From Methylotenera_A sp049687015 (GTDB lineage Bacteria > Pseudomonadota > Gammaproteobacteria > Burkholderiales > Methylophilaceae), in assembly GCA_049687015.1 (NCBI GenBank), contig JBAVIP010000012.1:1-64000 (forward strand): 64,000 bases of DNA, given 5' to 3'. Within the stretch, counting starts at the first letter, position 1. Every line of letters begins with the position of its first letter. This document shows, piece after piece, positions 50,450-59,923 of the stretch. The translations under genes were made by a program, and so were the position numbers. The notes beneath the pieces were generated by a model. The model had not been told where the DNA came from. It made no database searches and saw only the letters and a list, made by a program, of their open reading frames with translations.

Positions 50450-50575
50450 CTATTTGCCGTTAATTTTTTTAAGGGCAACGATGGCAAGCAAAATCATGCC
50501 AATCGTGGCAGCGGCGATTACAATCAGGCTCATCATGCCGTAGTCTGTAGAGAGTAAATCACTCCATATCTTCAT
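50450..50575 (-). CDS. DUF3149-like 41-residue membrane peptide
   Basis: A 41-residue single-helix protein, MKIWSDLLSTDYGMMSLIVI then AAATIGMILLAIVALKKINGK, as in DUF3149. The open frame goes 40 codons further but the short form has the family's length and a GGAATGAG site before it. It is divergent from pyrD. A stable hairpin lies past its stop. Confidence 0.75.
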   Translation of the reverse strand: MKIWSDLLSTDYGMMSLIVIAAATIGMILLAIVALKKINGK

Positions 50576-50715
50576 GCTCATTCCCCATGTTAAGTCAATA
50601 CACGATGCCAAGACTATTGCGCATACGGTAATTTGGCGCATTGATTTAGCGCAAAAAGGGTGCATCATTTTTAATGGATTGGCTTGTTTTGGCATATCTC
50701 GCGTAAAATAATGTT

Positions 50716-51732
50716 ATGAATTGTTATCAACTTGCCAGGCCTTTGCTGTTTCAACTCGATGCGGAATTTACGCATGATCTCACGCTTAAAAGTCTGAAAT
50801 GGGCAGAAAAAGCAGGTGTGCTAGGCCTGTATCCCCAAGCCCCGGCCTGTGCGCCACGTCAGGTGATGGGCTTGACCTTTCCCAATGCGGTTGGTTTGGC
50901 GGCTGGGCTGGATAAAAACGGTGCGGTGATTGACGGCATGGCGAAGCTGGGTTTTGGTTTTATCGAGGTTGGTACGGTGACGCCGCGCCCGCAACCTGGA
51001 AACCCAAAACCTAGATTGTTCCGAGTACCGCAAGCAGAGGGCATTATTAACCGTTTTGGCTTTAATAATCTGGGTGTAGATAATTTAATTGAGAATGTGA
51101 AGGCCACAAAGTACAAAGGAATTCTGGGCATTAACATCGGCAAGAATTTTGATACGCCAAATGAGCGGGCGGTTGAAGATTATTTGCTGTGTATGCAAAA
51201 AGTGTATGCGTATGCCAGTTATATTACGGTGAACATTTCATCGCCCAACACCAAGAACCTGCGCGCGCTGCAAGAGAAGGAAGCTTTGTCTGGCCTGCTG
51301 GCCAGCCTGAAGCAGGAGCAAGCCAAGTTGGCTGATCAGCACGGTAAATACGTGCCGATTACGTTAAAAATTGCACCAGATTTAGCGCCAGAACAAGTTA
51401 TCGAAATCGCAGATTTACTGATGCAGCATAAGATTGATGGCGTGATTGCAACCAATACCACCTTGTCGCGCGAGGCTGTTAAAGGCTTGCCTCATGCCGA
51501 TGAAACCGGCGGCCTGTCAGGCGCGCCGGTGCGTAATCAATCGACTTTGGTTATTCAGCAACTCTCAAAACAACTGCAAGGTGCGCTGCCGATTATCGGC
51601 GTGGGCGGCATTCTAAGCAGTGCGGATGCCGTTGAAAAAATTGCTGCTGGTGCAAGTTTGGTGCAAGTATATAGCGGGCTGATTTACAAAGGGCCGGCGC
51701 TGGTGCATGAGGTTGCCAGAGCGCTAGGATAG
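50716..51732 (+). CDS. pyrD: Dihydroorotate dehydrogenase (quinone)
   Basis: A 338-residue class 2 enzyme of pyrimidine synthesis, membrane-associated and quinone-dependent. FMN-binding features: PNAVGLAAGLDKNGAVIDGMAKLGFGFIEVGTVTPRPQPGNPKPRLFR (about 56-100), NRFGFNNLGVDNL, the catalytic-Ser region TVNISSPNTKNLR (about 175), PITLKIAPDL and GVGGILSSADAVEKIAAGASLVQVYSGLIY. The N-terminal helices (MNCYQLARPLLFQLDAEFTHDLTLKSLKW) bind the membrane. It is followed by a GST gene four bases on. Confidence 0.97.
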   Translation: MNCYQLARPLLFQLDAEFTHDLTLKSLKWAEKAGVLGLYPQAPACAPRQVMGLTFPNAVGLAAGLDKNGAVIDGMAKLGFGFIEVGTVTPRPQPGNPKPRLFRVPQAEGIINRFGFNNLGVDNLIENVKATKYKGILGINIGKNFDTPNERAVEDYLLCMQKVYAYASYITVNISSPNTKNLRALQEKEALSGLLASLKQEQAKLADQHGKYVPITLKIAPDLAPEQVIEIADLLMQHKIDGVIATNTTLSREAVKGLPHADETGGLSGAPVRNQSTLVIQQLSKQLQGALPIIGVGGILSSADAVEKIAAGASLVQVYSGLIYKGPALVHEVARALG

Positions 51733-51735
51733 CAC

Positions 51736-52338
51736 TTGGCTTTGCCTATACTTTATTCGTATCGCCGCTGCCCCTACGCCATGCGTGCAAGAATGGCGCT
51801 GAAAATGGCAGAAATCGAAGTCGAAATCCGCGAGATTTCATTGCGTGATAAGCCTGTGCACATGCTGCAGGTTTCACCCAAAGGCACTGTCCCGGTTTTA
51901 GTCTTGCAAGATGGCACGGCGATAGAAGAAAGCCTGGAAATCATGCTGTTTGCGCTTCAAAAGCATGCCCTGGGAGGCAATCTGGATACGGCTTCCAGGG
52001 CATTGATTCTGGAAAATGACAGCAGCTTTAAGCAGGCTTTGGATCGATACAAGTATCCTGAGCGTTTTCCTGAGAAGTCCCAACCGGAATGTCGCGCGCA
52101 AGGCGAAGTGTTTTTGCAAAAGCTGGAGAATCTGCTTGAGCAAAATAATTATTTACTCAAAGCGACACCTGGTTTGGTGGATATCGCGATTTTTCCGTTT
52201 GTGCGCCAGTTTGCTGCGGTAGATGCGACGTGGTTTGCACAATGCGAATATCCAAAATTAAGGGCTTGGCTTAATGATTGGCTAGACTCAGAATTGTTTA
52301 GAAGCGTGATGACAAAACACCCGACTTTTATCGGGTGA
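51736..52338 (+). CDS. Glutathione S-transferase-like protein
   Basis: A 200-residue protein with an N-terminal thioredoxin-fold domain (ILYSYRRCPYAMRARMALKMAEIEVE, CPYA motif about 12-15; SPKGTVPVLVLQDGTAIEESLEIM) and a C-terminal helical domain (TPGLVDIAIFPFVRQFAAVD). The start is TTG 51736. A single CxxA redox-like site instead of CxxC suggests GST or YfcG-type use of glutathione. It appears coupled to pyrD. Confidence 0.85.
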   Translation: MALPILYSYRRCPYAMRARMALKMAEIEVEIREISLRDKPVHMLQVSPKGTVPVLVLQDGTAIEESLEIMLFALQKHALGGNLDTASRALILENDSSFKQALDRYKYPERFPEKSQPECRAQGEVFLQKLENLLEQNNYLLKATPGLVDIAIFPFVRQFAAVDATWFAQCEYPKLRAWLNDWLDSELFRSVMTKHPTFIG

Positions 52339-52358
52339 TTGTGTAAATTTTTGAATAG

Positions 52359-54635
52359 CTAAACAGTTTCAGCTTCCGGTTTCGGTGTTTCATGCTTTTC
52401 AGAAAACACCAGTTTGACCTGGTCTTTGTCGTCAATATCCACATGCACCGCACCGCCGTTGGCCAAGCGGCCAAATAGCAATTCATCGGCCAGGGCTTTG
52501 CGAATGGTGTCCTGAATCAGGCGTGCCATTGGCCGCGCACCCATGCTCGGATCAAAACCTTTTCTACCCAGATACGCTTTAAGCGCATCACTGAAGGTGA
52601 CATCCACTTTTTTCTCATGCAATTGGTCTTCGAGCTGCATCAGGAATTTATCCACTACACGGATGATAATATCCTGCGACAACGCGCTAAACGATACGGT
52701 TGCATCCAGGCGGTTGCGGAACTCTGGCGAGAACAGGCGCTTAATATCGGCCTGCTCGTCGCCCGCTTGTTTGCTGGTGGTAAAGCCCATGCTGGTTTTA
52801 GATAACCCCTCAGCGCCTGCATTGGTGGTCATAATAATGGTCACGTTGCGGAAATCCGCTTTGCGTCCATTGTTATCGGTCAAAGTGCCGTGATCCATCA
52901 CTTGCAACAGGATGTTGAAAATATCAGGATGCGCTTTCTCAATTTCGTCTAACAACAAAACACAGTAAGGTTGTTTGGTGATTGCCTCGGTCAGCAAGCC
53001 ACCCTGATCGAACCCGACATAGCCGGGAGGCGCGCCAATCAGGCGGCTTACGGCATGCCGTTCCATGTATTCACTCATGTCGAAGCGAATCAGTTCAATG
53101 CCCATGATGTAGGCGAGTTGTTTGGCGACCTCTGTTTTGCCGACGCCGGTGGGGCCGCTGAACAGGAAGCTGCCAATCGGTTTATTGCCTTGACCCAAGC
53201 CGCTGCGTGCCATTTTCATTGCGGACGCCAGCACTTCGATGGCCTTATCCTGCCCAAAAACTACGGCTTTCAAATCACGTTCCAATGTTTTAAGTACGGT
53301 ACGGTCGTCGCTGGAGATATTTTTGGGTGGAATGCGCGCAATTTTGGCGATAATATCTTCAATCTCTTTGTGGCCGATCACTTTCTTCTGCTTCGATTTT
53401 GGCAAGATGCGTTGCGCCGCGCCAGCTTCATCAATCACATCAATCGCCTTATCGGGCAAGTGGCGGTCGTTGATGTATTTGGCTGAGAGTTCCGCTGCCG
53501 TGGAAAGTGCGCTGGCGCTGTATTTCACGCTGTGATGATCTTCAAAGCGCGATTTCAGGCCTTTTAAAATCTCGATTGTTTCCGCAACGCTGGGTTCTAC
53601 CACGTCAATTTTTTGGAAACGGCGCGAGAGCGCATGGTCTTTCTCGAAAATTCCGCGATATTCCTGGTAAGTGGTCGCGCCTATGCATTTGAGTGTGCCG
53701 TTAGAAAGGGCAGGTTTTAGCAGGTTGCTTGCATCCAAAGTGCCGCCACTGGCGGCGCCAGCGCCAATCAAGGTATGAATTTCATCAATAAACAAAATCG
53801 CATCTGGTTTTTCGGCCAGTTGTTTCATCACCGCTTTTAGGCGCTGCTCAAAGTCGCCACGATATTTGGTGCCAGCTAGCAACGCACCCATGTCGAGCGA
53901 ATAAACAGTCGCGTTTGCAAGCACGTCTGGAATATCCTTGCTCACAATGCGGCTCGCCAAACCCTCGGCAATCGCAGTTTTGCCCACGCCGGCCTCACCC
54001 ACCAACAGCGGATTGTTTTTGCGGCGGCGGCATAAGGTTTGAATCACACGCTCAAGCTCCGGCGCGCGACCAATCAGCGGATCAATTTTGCCCGCAGCAA
54101 CTTGTGCATTAAGGTTAAGCGTAAAGTTTTCCAGTGCGCCATTGGGTGCCGATTCCATTTCAACATCGGACTCGCCACTATCAGTCTTACCCTCGCCTTC
54201 GGGCACCTTAGCTACGCCATGGGAAATATAGTTCACCACATCAAGCCGTGTAATGCCTTGCTGATGCAGGAAAAATACCGCATGCGAATCTTTTTCACCA
54301 TAAATTGCGACCAGAACATTAGCCCCGGTCACTTCTTTTTTGCCTGAGGATTGCACATGCAGCATGGCGCGCTGAATCACGCGTTGGAAGCCCAGTGTAG
54401 GTTGTGTGTCGACTTCGTCTTCGCCGCCTACAACGGGCGTGTGTTCTTCGATATAGTGAACTAGCTCGGTGCGCAGAACGTCGACTTTTGCTCCACACGC
54501 CCGCAGCACTTCGGCCGCAGTCGGGTTGTCAATCATCGCCAGCAACAGATGCTCAACCGTGATGAGTTCATGGCGCTTTTGTCGCGCATCCATAAACGCC
54601 ATGTGGAGGCTAACTTCTAATTCCTGAGCAATCAT
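52359..54635 (-). CDS. clpA: ATP-dependent Clp protease ATP-binding subunit ClpA
   Basis: A 758-residue AAA+ unfoldase that feeds proteins to ClpP. An N-domain of two repeats (MIAQELEVSLHMAFMDARQKRHELITVEHLLLAM), AAA-1 with Walker A GEAGVGKTAIAEGLA (about 210) and Walker B ILFIDEIHTLIGAG, and AAA-2 with FSGPTGVGKTEVAKQLA (about 490) and VLLLDEIEKAHPDI. The IGL-type loop that contacts ClpP is expected in the second AAA domain. clpS lies just upstream in the same operon. Confidence 0.97.
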   Translation of the reverse strand: MIAQELEVSLHMAFMDARQKRHELITVEHLLLAMIDNPTAAEVLRACGAKVDVLRTELVHYIEEHTPVVGGEDEVDTQPTLGFQRVIQRAMLHVQSSGKKEVTGANVLVAIYGEKDSHAVFFLHQQGITRLDVVNYISHGVAKVPEGEGKTDSGESDVEMESAPNGALENFTLNLNAQVAAGKIDPLIGRAPELERVIQTLCRRRKNNPLLVGEAGVGKTAIAEGLASRIVSKDIPDVLANATVYSLDMGALLAGTKYRGDFEQRLKAVMKQLAEKPDAILFIDEIHTLIGAGAASGGTLDASNLLKPALSNGTLKCIGATTYQEYRGIFEKDHALSRRFQKIDVVEPSVAETIEILKGLKSRFEDHHSVKYSASALSTAAELSAKYINDRHLPDKAIDVIDEAGAAQRILPKSKQKKVIGHKEIEDIIAKIARIPPKNISSDDRTVLKTLERDLKAVVFGQDKAIEVLASAMKMARSGLGQGNKPIGSFLFSGPTGVGKTEVAKQLAYIMGIELIRFDMSEYMERHAVSRLIGAPPGYVGFDQGGLLTEAITKQPYCVLLLDEIEKAHPDIFNILLQVMDHGTLTDNNGRKADFRNVTIIMTTNAGAEGLSKTSMGFTTSKQAGDEQADIKRLFSPEFRNRLDATVSFSALSQDIIIRVVDKFLMQLEDQLHEKKVDVTFSDALKAYLGRKGFDPSMGARPMARLIQDTIRKALADELLFGRLANGGAVHVDIDDKDQVKLVFSEKHETPKPEAETV

Positions 54636-54694
54636 TTCAATACCTTACTTTCATTTACCTACTTTAAGCTGGTGCTATTTTATTTACGCCAGCC

Positions 54695-55006
54695 CTAAGC
54701 TGGCTCCACCACACACTGCAACGGATGTTGCGCTTCCTTGGCATGTATCAGCACCTGATTCATTTTTGTTTCCGCGATGTCTTGCGGATACACACCACAC
54801 ACGCCCACACCTTCTGTATGTACTTTGAGCATAATTTGCGTCGCTTGTTCACGGCTTTTGTTAAAAAAGCGTTGAATCGTTTCCACCACAAACTCCATAG
54901 GAGTGTAATCGTCATTTAATAGCAATACTTTAAACATTTTTGGCAGTTTTGGTTTAACTGCGCTAGGCTTAAGTGCGGTATCGCCTGTGCTATGCGTATT
55001 TGCCAT
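54695..55006 (-). CDS. clpS: ATP-dependent Clp protease adaptor ClpS
   Basis: A 103-residue N-recognin adaptor that delivers N-end-rule substrates to ClpA. Core: PKMFKVLLLNDDYTPMEFVVETIQRFFNKSREQATQIMLKVHTEGVGVCGVYPQDIAETK. It precedes clpA by 59 bases, the usual order. Its disordered N-terminus (residues 1-22) is as in the family. Confidence 0.97.
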   Translation of the reverse strand: MANTHSTGDTALKPSAVKPKLPKMFKVLLLNDDYTPMEFVVETIQRFFNKSREQATQIMLKVHTEGVGVCGVYPQDIAETKMNQVLIHAKEAQHPLQCVVEPA

Positions 55007-55107
55007 ATGCTTATTTACTTACTTACCAGATTGTATTTTGAGCCGAATAGCAAAAAATTCAAGCCCAAAATGAGTAGGGCCTTTATATTTTATGTATTTA
55101 GTCGAGA

Positions 55108-56379
55108 TTAAGGAAATATTTTGACGCTTTTGACGATTCTGTCTTGGGTTTGTACGATTTCCAGCGTGTGCTCACCCACTCTAAAGCTGGTGTTAGGCTC
55201 CGGGATATCTTCAAAATGCTCTAGTATTAGACCATTTAAAGTGCGCGGGCCATCTAGCGGCAAGTGAAGATTAAGCTTTTTATTCAAGTCGCGCAATGTG
55301 CTGCTGCCGTCTACCAGCCAGCTTCCATCTGCCTCCTGGCGATAGCTACCGATGCGGCTTGGCGATTGCGTGGTAAAGTCGCCAATCACTTCCTCTAAAA
55401 TGTCTTCAAGCGTTACCAAGCCTTTAAATTCGCCGTATTCATCTACCACCAGCGCGATGCGTTCCCGCTTTTCCTGAAACTGCTGAATTTGCGTATAAAG
55501 CGGTGTGCCAGATGGCACAAAATAAGGGTCTTCAATAATTTCACGCAACGCTTCTTTGGTTAAGTCGTTATCTTGCTGGTGCGCGCGAATTTGGTTGATC
55601 ACTTTGCGAATATGAATAATACCGACAATTTCTTCGCTGCCACCTTCGCGCACGGGTAGGCGCGTGTGATGGCTGCTGGAAATACGCTGCAGAATATCGT
55701 CAATGGGCGCATCAAAATCGATGATTTCAGCCAATGTATGGGCGGTCATGACGTCATCTACCGTGATTTTTTCCAGCTCGAATAAATTGAGCAGAATAGC
55801 GCGGTGTTTATTCGGCATGAAATGCCCGGCATCAGTCACGATGCTCCTGAGCTCATCCATGGTGAGCGATTGCGCGTTTTCGCTAAAGTTAATGTTGACT
55901 CTCAATAGCTTGAGTAAGCCTTTTACGAATAAATTGACGAACCAGACTGCGGGATACAGCAGTTTGAGTAGAGGATAGAGGATGTAGCTACAAAAAATGC
56001 CGAGTTTTTCTGGGTAAGCGGCAGCAATCACTTTTGGGGAAATTTCACTAAACACCAATATGGCAAAGGTGACAGCAAGCGTGCCTGTCATCAATATCCA
56101 TTCTCCCTCGCCGAATAATTCAACGGTGATAATGGTGACTAAGGTAGCCGAAGCTGCGTTGGCAAAGTTGTTGCACAGCAAAATGACGCCCAGCAGCTTG
56201 TCGGTCTTTGCCAGGAGAGTACTTGCCAGGCGCGCGCCGCGGTGACCTTCTTTAACCAGGTGTCGTAGCCGATAACGGTTAAGGGACATCAAGCTGGTTT
56301 CTGCAATCGAGAAAAAACCAGAAATGAGCAGCAGCAAAGCTAAAATAGCCAGTTGCCAGGCGATGGGAACATTATCCAA
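55108..56379 (-). CDS. CNNM/CBS-domain membrane protein (CorC/YfjD family)
   Basis: A 423-residue protein: four TM helices of the CNNM domain (about 8-28, 60-85, 95-115, 130-150; GFFSIAETSLMSLNRYRLRHLVKEGHRGA), two CBS domains (about 205-330) and a C-terminal transporter-associated CorC_HlyC domain (DGSWLVDGSSTLRDLNKKL). Such proteins take part in Mg2+/Co2+ handling. It is a single gene between clpS and secF. Confidence 0.93.
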   Translation of the reverse strand: MDNVPIAWQLAILALLLLISGFFSIAETSLMSLNRYRLRHLVKEGHRGARLASTLLAKTDKLLGVILLCNNFANAASATLVTIITVELFGEGEWILMTGTLAVTFAILVFSEISPKVIAAAYPEKLGIFCSYILYPLLKLLYPAVWFVNLFVKGLLKLLRVNINFSENAQSLTMDELRSIVTDAGHFMPNKHRAILLNLFELEKITVDDVMTAHTLAEIIDFDAPIDDILQRISSSHHTRLPVREGGSEEIVGIIHIRKVINQIRAHQQDNDLTKEALREIIEDPYFVPSGTPLYTQIQQFQEKRERIALVVDEYGEFKGLVTLEDILEEVIGDFTTQSPSRIGSYRQEADGSWLVDGSSTLRDLNKKLNLHLPLDGPRTLNGLILEHFEDIPEPNTSFRVGEHTLEIVQTQDRIVKSVKIFP

Positions 56380-56458
56380 TGAGTGTTAAAACAAGAATGA
56401 AGTTGCAGTTAGTTTAACTGCAAGCCGCATGAATAATCAAGCACGAGCTTAGTGGGCA

Positions 56459-57406
56459 TTAGGGAGCGGCTTCAGCAGCTTCTTTGTCGGCGCCTTTTTT
56501 ATCAACATCTCCAATCAGGTTGGCGCGATTGACGCCAAGCCACATGGCGATCGGGCAGGCGACCAATACTGAGGAATAAATACCGAACAAAATGCCGATA
56601 GTGAGTGCCAGTGCAAAGTTATGCAGCACTTGGCCACCGAATAACAACATAGAACCCACCATGGTTTGTGTCATTAAGTGGGTAATTACGGTGCGTGACA
56701 TGGTGCGGGTAATGGCGTTATCAATTACTTGTACCACATTGGCTTTACGCATTTTGCGGAAATTTTCGCGCACTCGGTCAAATACCACCACAGATTCGTT
56801 AACGGAATAGCCTAATACCGCTAAAACTGCAGCGAGTACGGTGAGGCTGAATTCCCATTGAAAGAAGGCAAAAAAGCCTAAAATAATCACCACATCGTGC
56901 ATGTTGGCGATAATCGCGGCCACCGCAAAACGCCACTCAAAACGAATCGCTAAATAAGCCATAATACCTATACAAACCAGTAATAACGCCAATCCGCCAT
57001 TTGAATAAAGCTCTTCACCTACTTGTGAACCTACCGATTCCACGCGCCGCACCTCCACTTGCGAATCTGCTGCTTGCAATGCCTTGGTCACGGTTTCAGA
57101 TAGCTGTGCGATTGACATGTTCTTTTTCAAAGGCAGGCGAATTAATACATCGCTACTGGTGCCAAAGTTCTGTACGGTAGCGTCTTTTAAGCCAATACTA
57201 TCCACCGCCTTGCGGATGCCATCAATGTTGGCCGCTTGTGGATAGTGCACTTCCATCACAGTGCCGCCAGTGAAATCCACGCCGTAATTTAAGCCGCGTG
57301 TAGCCAAGAAAAACACCGCTAAAATAAAAGTTATCAGCGAAATAGCCGTGGTCAAGCGGCCATAGCTCATAAACGGGATGTCTTTTTTGATTCTAAATAA
57401 TTCCAT
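56459..57406 (-). CDS. secF: Protein-export membrane protein SecF
   Basis: A 315-residue RND-type subunit with six TM helices that uses the proton gradient to help Sec translocation with SecD. FTGGTVMEVHYPQ near 45, RRVESVGSQVGEEL, ILGFFAFFQWEFSLTVLAAVLAVLGYSVNESVVVFDRVRENF and TRTMSRTVITHLMT are typical. It follows secD by 31 bases. The C-terminal tail is charged (VDKKGADKEAAEAAP). Confidence 0.97.
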   Translation of the reverse strand: MELFRIKKDIPFMSYGRLTTAISLITFILAVFFLATRGLNYGVDFTGGTVMEVHYPQAANIDGIRKAVDSIGLKDATVQNFGTSSDVLIRLPLKKNMSIAQLSETVTKALQAADSQVEVRRVESVGSQVGEELYSNGGLALLLVCIGIMAYLAIRFEWRFAVAAIIANMHDVVIILGFFAFFQWEFSLTVLAAVLAVLGYSVNESVVVFDRVRENFRKMRKANVVQVIDNAITRTMSRTVITHLMTQTMVGSMLLFGGQVLHNFALALTIGILFGIYSSVLVACPIAMWLGVNRANLIGDVDKKGADKEAAEAAP

Positions 57407-57437
57407 AATCTTTACTCGTTTTTAATTGTTTGCAGCA

Positions 57438-59285
57438 TTAGCTTGGTTTGTAAATTTGACCAATTGAAAGTTTGCTTACTTTGCGGCGATAGCCATAAAT
57501 AATGTTCACAATGGCGCGTGATACCAAAATGGCGCTAAACATGGAAGTTAAAATGCCCAACACATGCACTACCGCAAAGCCTTTAATTGGGCCTGTGCCA
57601 AACATAAATAGGGCCATGCCTGCAATTAATGTGGTGACGTTGGAGTCCAGGATCGTATCAAATGCTCTGTCGTAACCTGCGCTGATGCTTGCTTGTGGTG
57701 TATTGCCATTGCGTAACTCTTCGCGGATGCGTTCATTAATCAAGACGTTTGCATCAATCGCCATCCCAAGTGCCAGTGCAATCGCCGCCAGGCCGGGCAA
57801 GGTGAGTGTGGCTTGCAACATAGAAAGCAAGGCAACTAATAGCAGTAAATTAACACCAAGGGCCAGTACAGATACGCCGCCGAATATCATGTAATAAACC
57901 ATCATCATGGTAGCAATCGCGGCAAAGCCCCATAGCGTAGAATGCACGCCACGTTTGATGTTTTCTTCACCCATGCTTGGGCCAACCGTGCGTTCTTCTA
58001 TAATCTCCATCGGCGCGGCCAGTGCACCAGCGCGTAACAGCAATGAAATATCCGTAGCTTCCTGCGCAGAATTCATACCAGATATTTGCACATGGCCACC
58101 GCCGATTTCTTCGTTAATCACCGGCGCAGTAATCACTTCGGTGCTATTTTTTTCAATGAGCAGAATCGCCATGCGTTTGCCGACGTTATCGCGCGTGACA
58201 TTTTTGAAAATACTCGCGCCACGACCGTCTAGTGTTAAGTTGACAACAGAGCCGCCAGTTTGCTGGTTCACTCCTGGGCTGGCGTCGGTAATGCGGTCGC
58301 CCGTCAGCACAACACTTTTCTTGACCAAAATCGGGCGGCCTTCACGGTCTTTATATAGCTCGTCGCCAAAAGGCACCTGGCCTTTTTCTGCGGCTTCTAG
58401 CGTGGCAAAGTCTTTTTTATCCTCATCCACCATGCGGATTTCCAGCGTGGCGGTGCGGCCTAAAATCTCTTTGGCTTTGGCGGTATCTTGCACGCCTGGC
58501 AATTGCACCACAATGCGGTCAAAGCCTTGCTGCTGAACGATTGGCTCGGCAACGCCAAGCTCGTTAATGCGGTTATGTAAGGTTTGCAAGTTTTGTTTAA
58601 GCGCAAATTCCTGAATTTTCAATTTGGTCGCATCGCCAATCGTTGCGCTCAGCACCTGCTCTTTACCATCTGCAGAGCTGTTATAAGTTAAATCAGGATA
58701 ATCCTTGCCCAGTACTTTTTGCGCTTTTTCAAGTTCGGTCGCACTTTCAAAGCGCACTTCCACTTTTTGGCCATCGCGTGAAATGCCGAAATAATTGATT
58801 TTTTCACGACGTAACGCAGTGCGGAAGTCACCGATGCTACTTTCAGCCGCTTTATCGAGAGCAGCTTTCATGTCAACTTGCAGCAAGAAATGCACGCCGC
58901 CACGTAAATCCAAGCCCAGATACATGGGTTTGGCACCAATGCCTAACAACCAGTTAGGCGTTTGCGAAAGCAAGTTCAAGGCTACTGTGTAATCTTTACC
59001 CAAGTTTGCAATGAGTTTATCTTTGGCCTTCAGTTGCTCGTCAGGGTTTTCAAAGCGTACTTTCACGCCGCTGGCATCTAAAAATATGCCGTTAAACTTA
59101 ATGTTGGCAAGCTGTAATGTCGCCTCTACCTTCTTAAGCAGCTCAGGGTTGGCTTTCAAGGTTGCTTTTGCCGGGCTGACTTGCACGGCAGGGGATTCGC
59201 CATAAAAATTGGGGATGGTGTATAACAGGCCAATTAAAATGACGACAGCAACAAGAATATACTTCCAGGTAGGGTAGCGGTTCAT
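57438..59285 (-). CDS. secD: Protein-export membrane protein SecD
   Basis: A 615-residue partner of SecF. N-terminal TM (MNRYPTWKYILVAVVILIGLLYTIPN), the P1 periplasmic domain from LDLRGGVHFLLQVD (about 127), the VVQLPGVQDTAKAKEILGRTATLEIRMV region, and the C-terminal TM block (LRAGALAAPMEIIEERTVGPSMG, MAIDANVLINERIREELRNG). The order secD-secF fits the standard operon. The gene's start is the first Met, with no upstream frame. Confidence 0.98.
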   Translation of the reverse strand: MNRYPTWKYILVAVVILIGLLYTIPNFYGESPAVQVSPAKATLKANPELLKKVEATLQLANIKFNGIFLDASGVKVRFENPDEQLKAKDKLIANLGKDYTVALNLLSQTPNWLLGIGAKPMYLGLDLRGGVHFLLQVDMKAALDKAAESSIGDFRTALRREKINYFGISRDGQKVEVRFESATELEKAQKVLGKDYPDLTYNSSADGKEQVLSATIGDATKLKIQEFALKQNLQTLHNRINELGVAEPIVQQQGFDRIVVQLPGVQDTAKAKEILGRTATLEIRMVDEDKKDFATLEAAEKGQVPFGDELYKDREGRPILVKKSVVLTGDRITDASPGVNQQTGGSVVNLTLDGRGASIFKNVTRDNVGKRMAILLIEKNSTEVITAPVINEEIGGGHVQISGMNSAQEATDISLLLRAGALAAPMEIIEERTVGPSMGEENIKRGVHSTLWGFAAIATMMMVYYMIFGGVSVLALGVNLLLLVALLSMLQATLTLPGLAAIALALGMAIDANVLINERIREELRNGNTPQASISAGYDRAFDTILDSNVTTLIAGMALFMFGTGPIKGFAVVHVLGILTSMFSAILVSRAIVNIIYGYRRKVSKLSIGQIYKPS

Positions 59286-59324
59286 AGCTGAGATTCTTCC
59301 AAGTGCTCGCTTAAAGCTTTAATT

Positions 59325-59642
59325 TTAGATTGATTTAATGGTACCAGGCGGCAATAGTGTTTGTACCGAATGTTTTTGTACGTTAATCACAGTGTTGGCA
59401 GCAATTTCAACGCTTACAAAGTTATCGCCTACTTTGGTGACTTTGCCTATCACGCCGCCTACGGTGGCTACTTCATCGCCCGCTTTAAGTGCCTCAATCA
59501 TGGCTTTTTGTTGTTTGGCCTGCTTCATTTGCGGACGAATCAGCATGAAATAAAACAATACAAAAATAATTATAATGGGTAAAAAACTCATCAAATCGCC
59601 ACCTGGGGCGGCTGGTGCGGCGTATGCGTTACTAATAAACAT
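59325..59642 (-). CDS. yajC: Preprotein translocase subunit YajC
   Basis: A 105-residue single-helix protein of the SecDF-YajC complex. TM LMSFLPIIIIFVLFYFMLIRPQMKQ (about 18-40), then the SH3-like part MIEALKAGDEVATVGGVIGKVTKVGDNFVSVEIAANTVINVQKHSVQTLLP. It is the first gene of the yajC-secD-secF operon. In most relatives tgt lies just upstream; here a 1.8 kb insert separates them. Confidence 0.97.
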   Translation of the reverse strand: MFISNAYAAPAAPGGDLMSFLPIIIIFVLFYFMLIRPQMKQAKQQKAMIEALKAGDEVATVGGVIGKVTKVGDNFVSVEIAANTVINVQKHSVQTLLPPGTIKSI

Positions 59643-59864
59643 GGTTTAATTCCTAATTAAAATTTATTTTAAATCAACGGCGAATTTTAACACAGACTCA
59701 AACTTTAAGAGCATGCTGGCTTAAGTACGGGTAGGATGATTGTTTGATACACTCAGTTCTATGAAAATTAAAACGATGCTGACCCCTTTGGTGCTAATTT
59801 ACGGTATTGTTGAACATATTGCCATATTCAGTTTGAAAAAAATAATGATGCCGAAATCCTTAAA

Positions 59865-59888
59865 AAACCGTGGTCTGTCCCCTATTAT
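59865..59888. repeat. 24-bp terminal-like repeat, left copy
   Basis: The 24 bases here, starting AAACCGTGGTCTGTCCCC, recur exactly in inverse orientation at 60735-60758 and, as a shorter 22-base core, at 60825-60846. They flank the lipoprotein gene, which lies between the first two. The GGGGACAGACCACGG core is common near IS200-like tyrosine transposases, as I recall. Confidence 0.85.
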
Positions 59889-59923
59889 GGTTTTACTTCA
59901 ACTATTGCAACAAGGAGAGCGGC

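Noticed and set aside
55007..55107. Sigma32 promoter before clpS
   Set aside because: CTTGAAT is present on the minus strand but no CCCCAT-like -10 follows at the needed distance.
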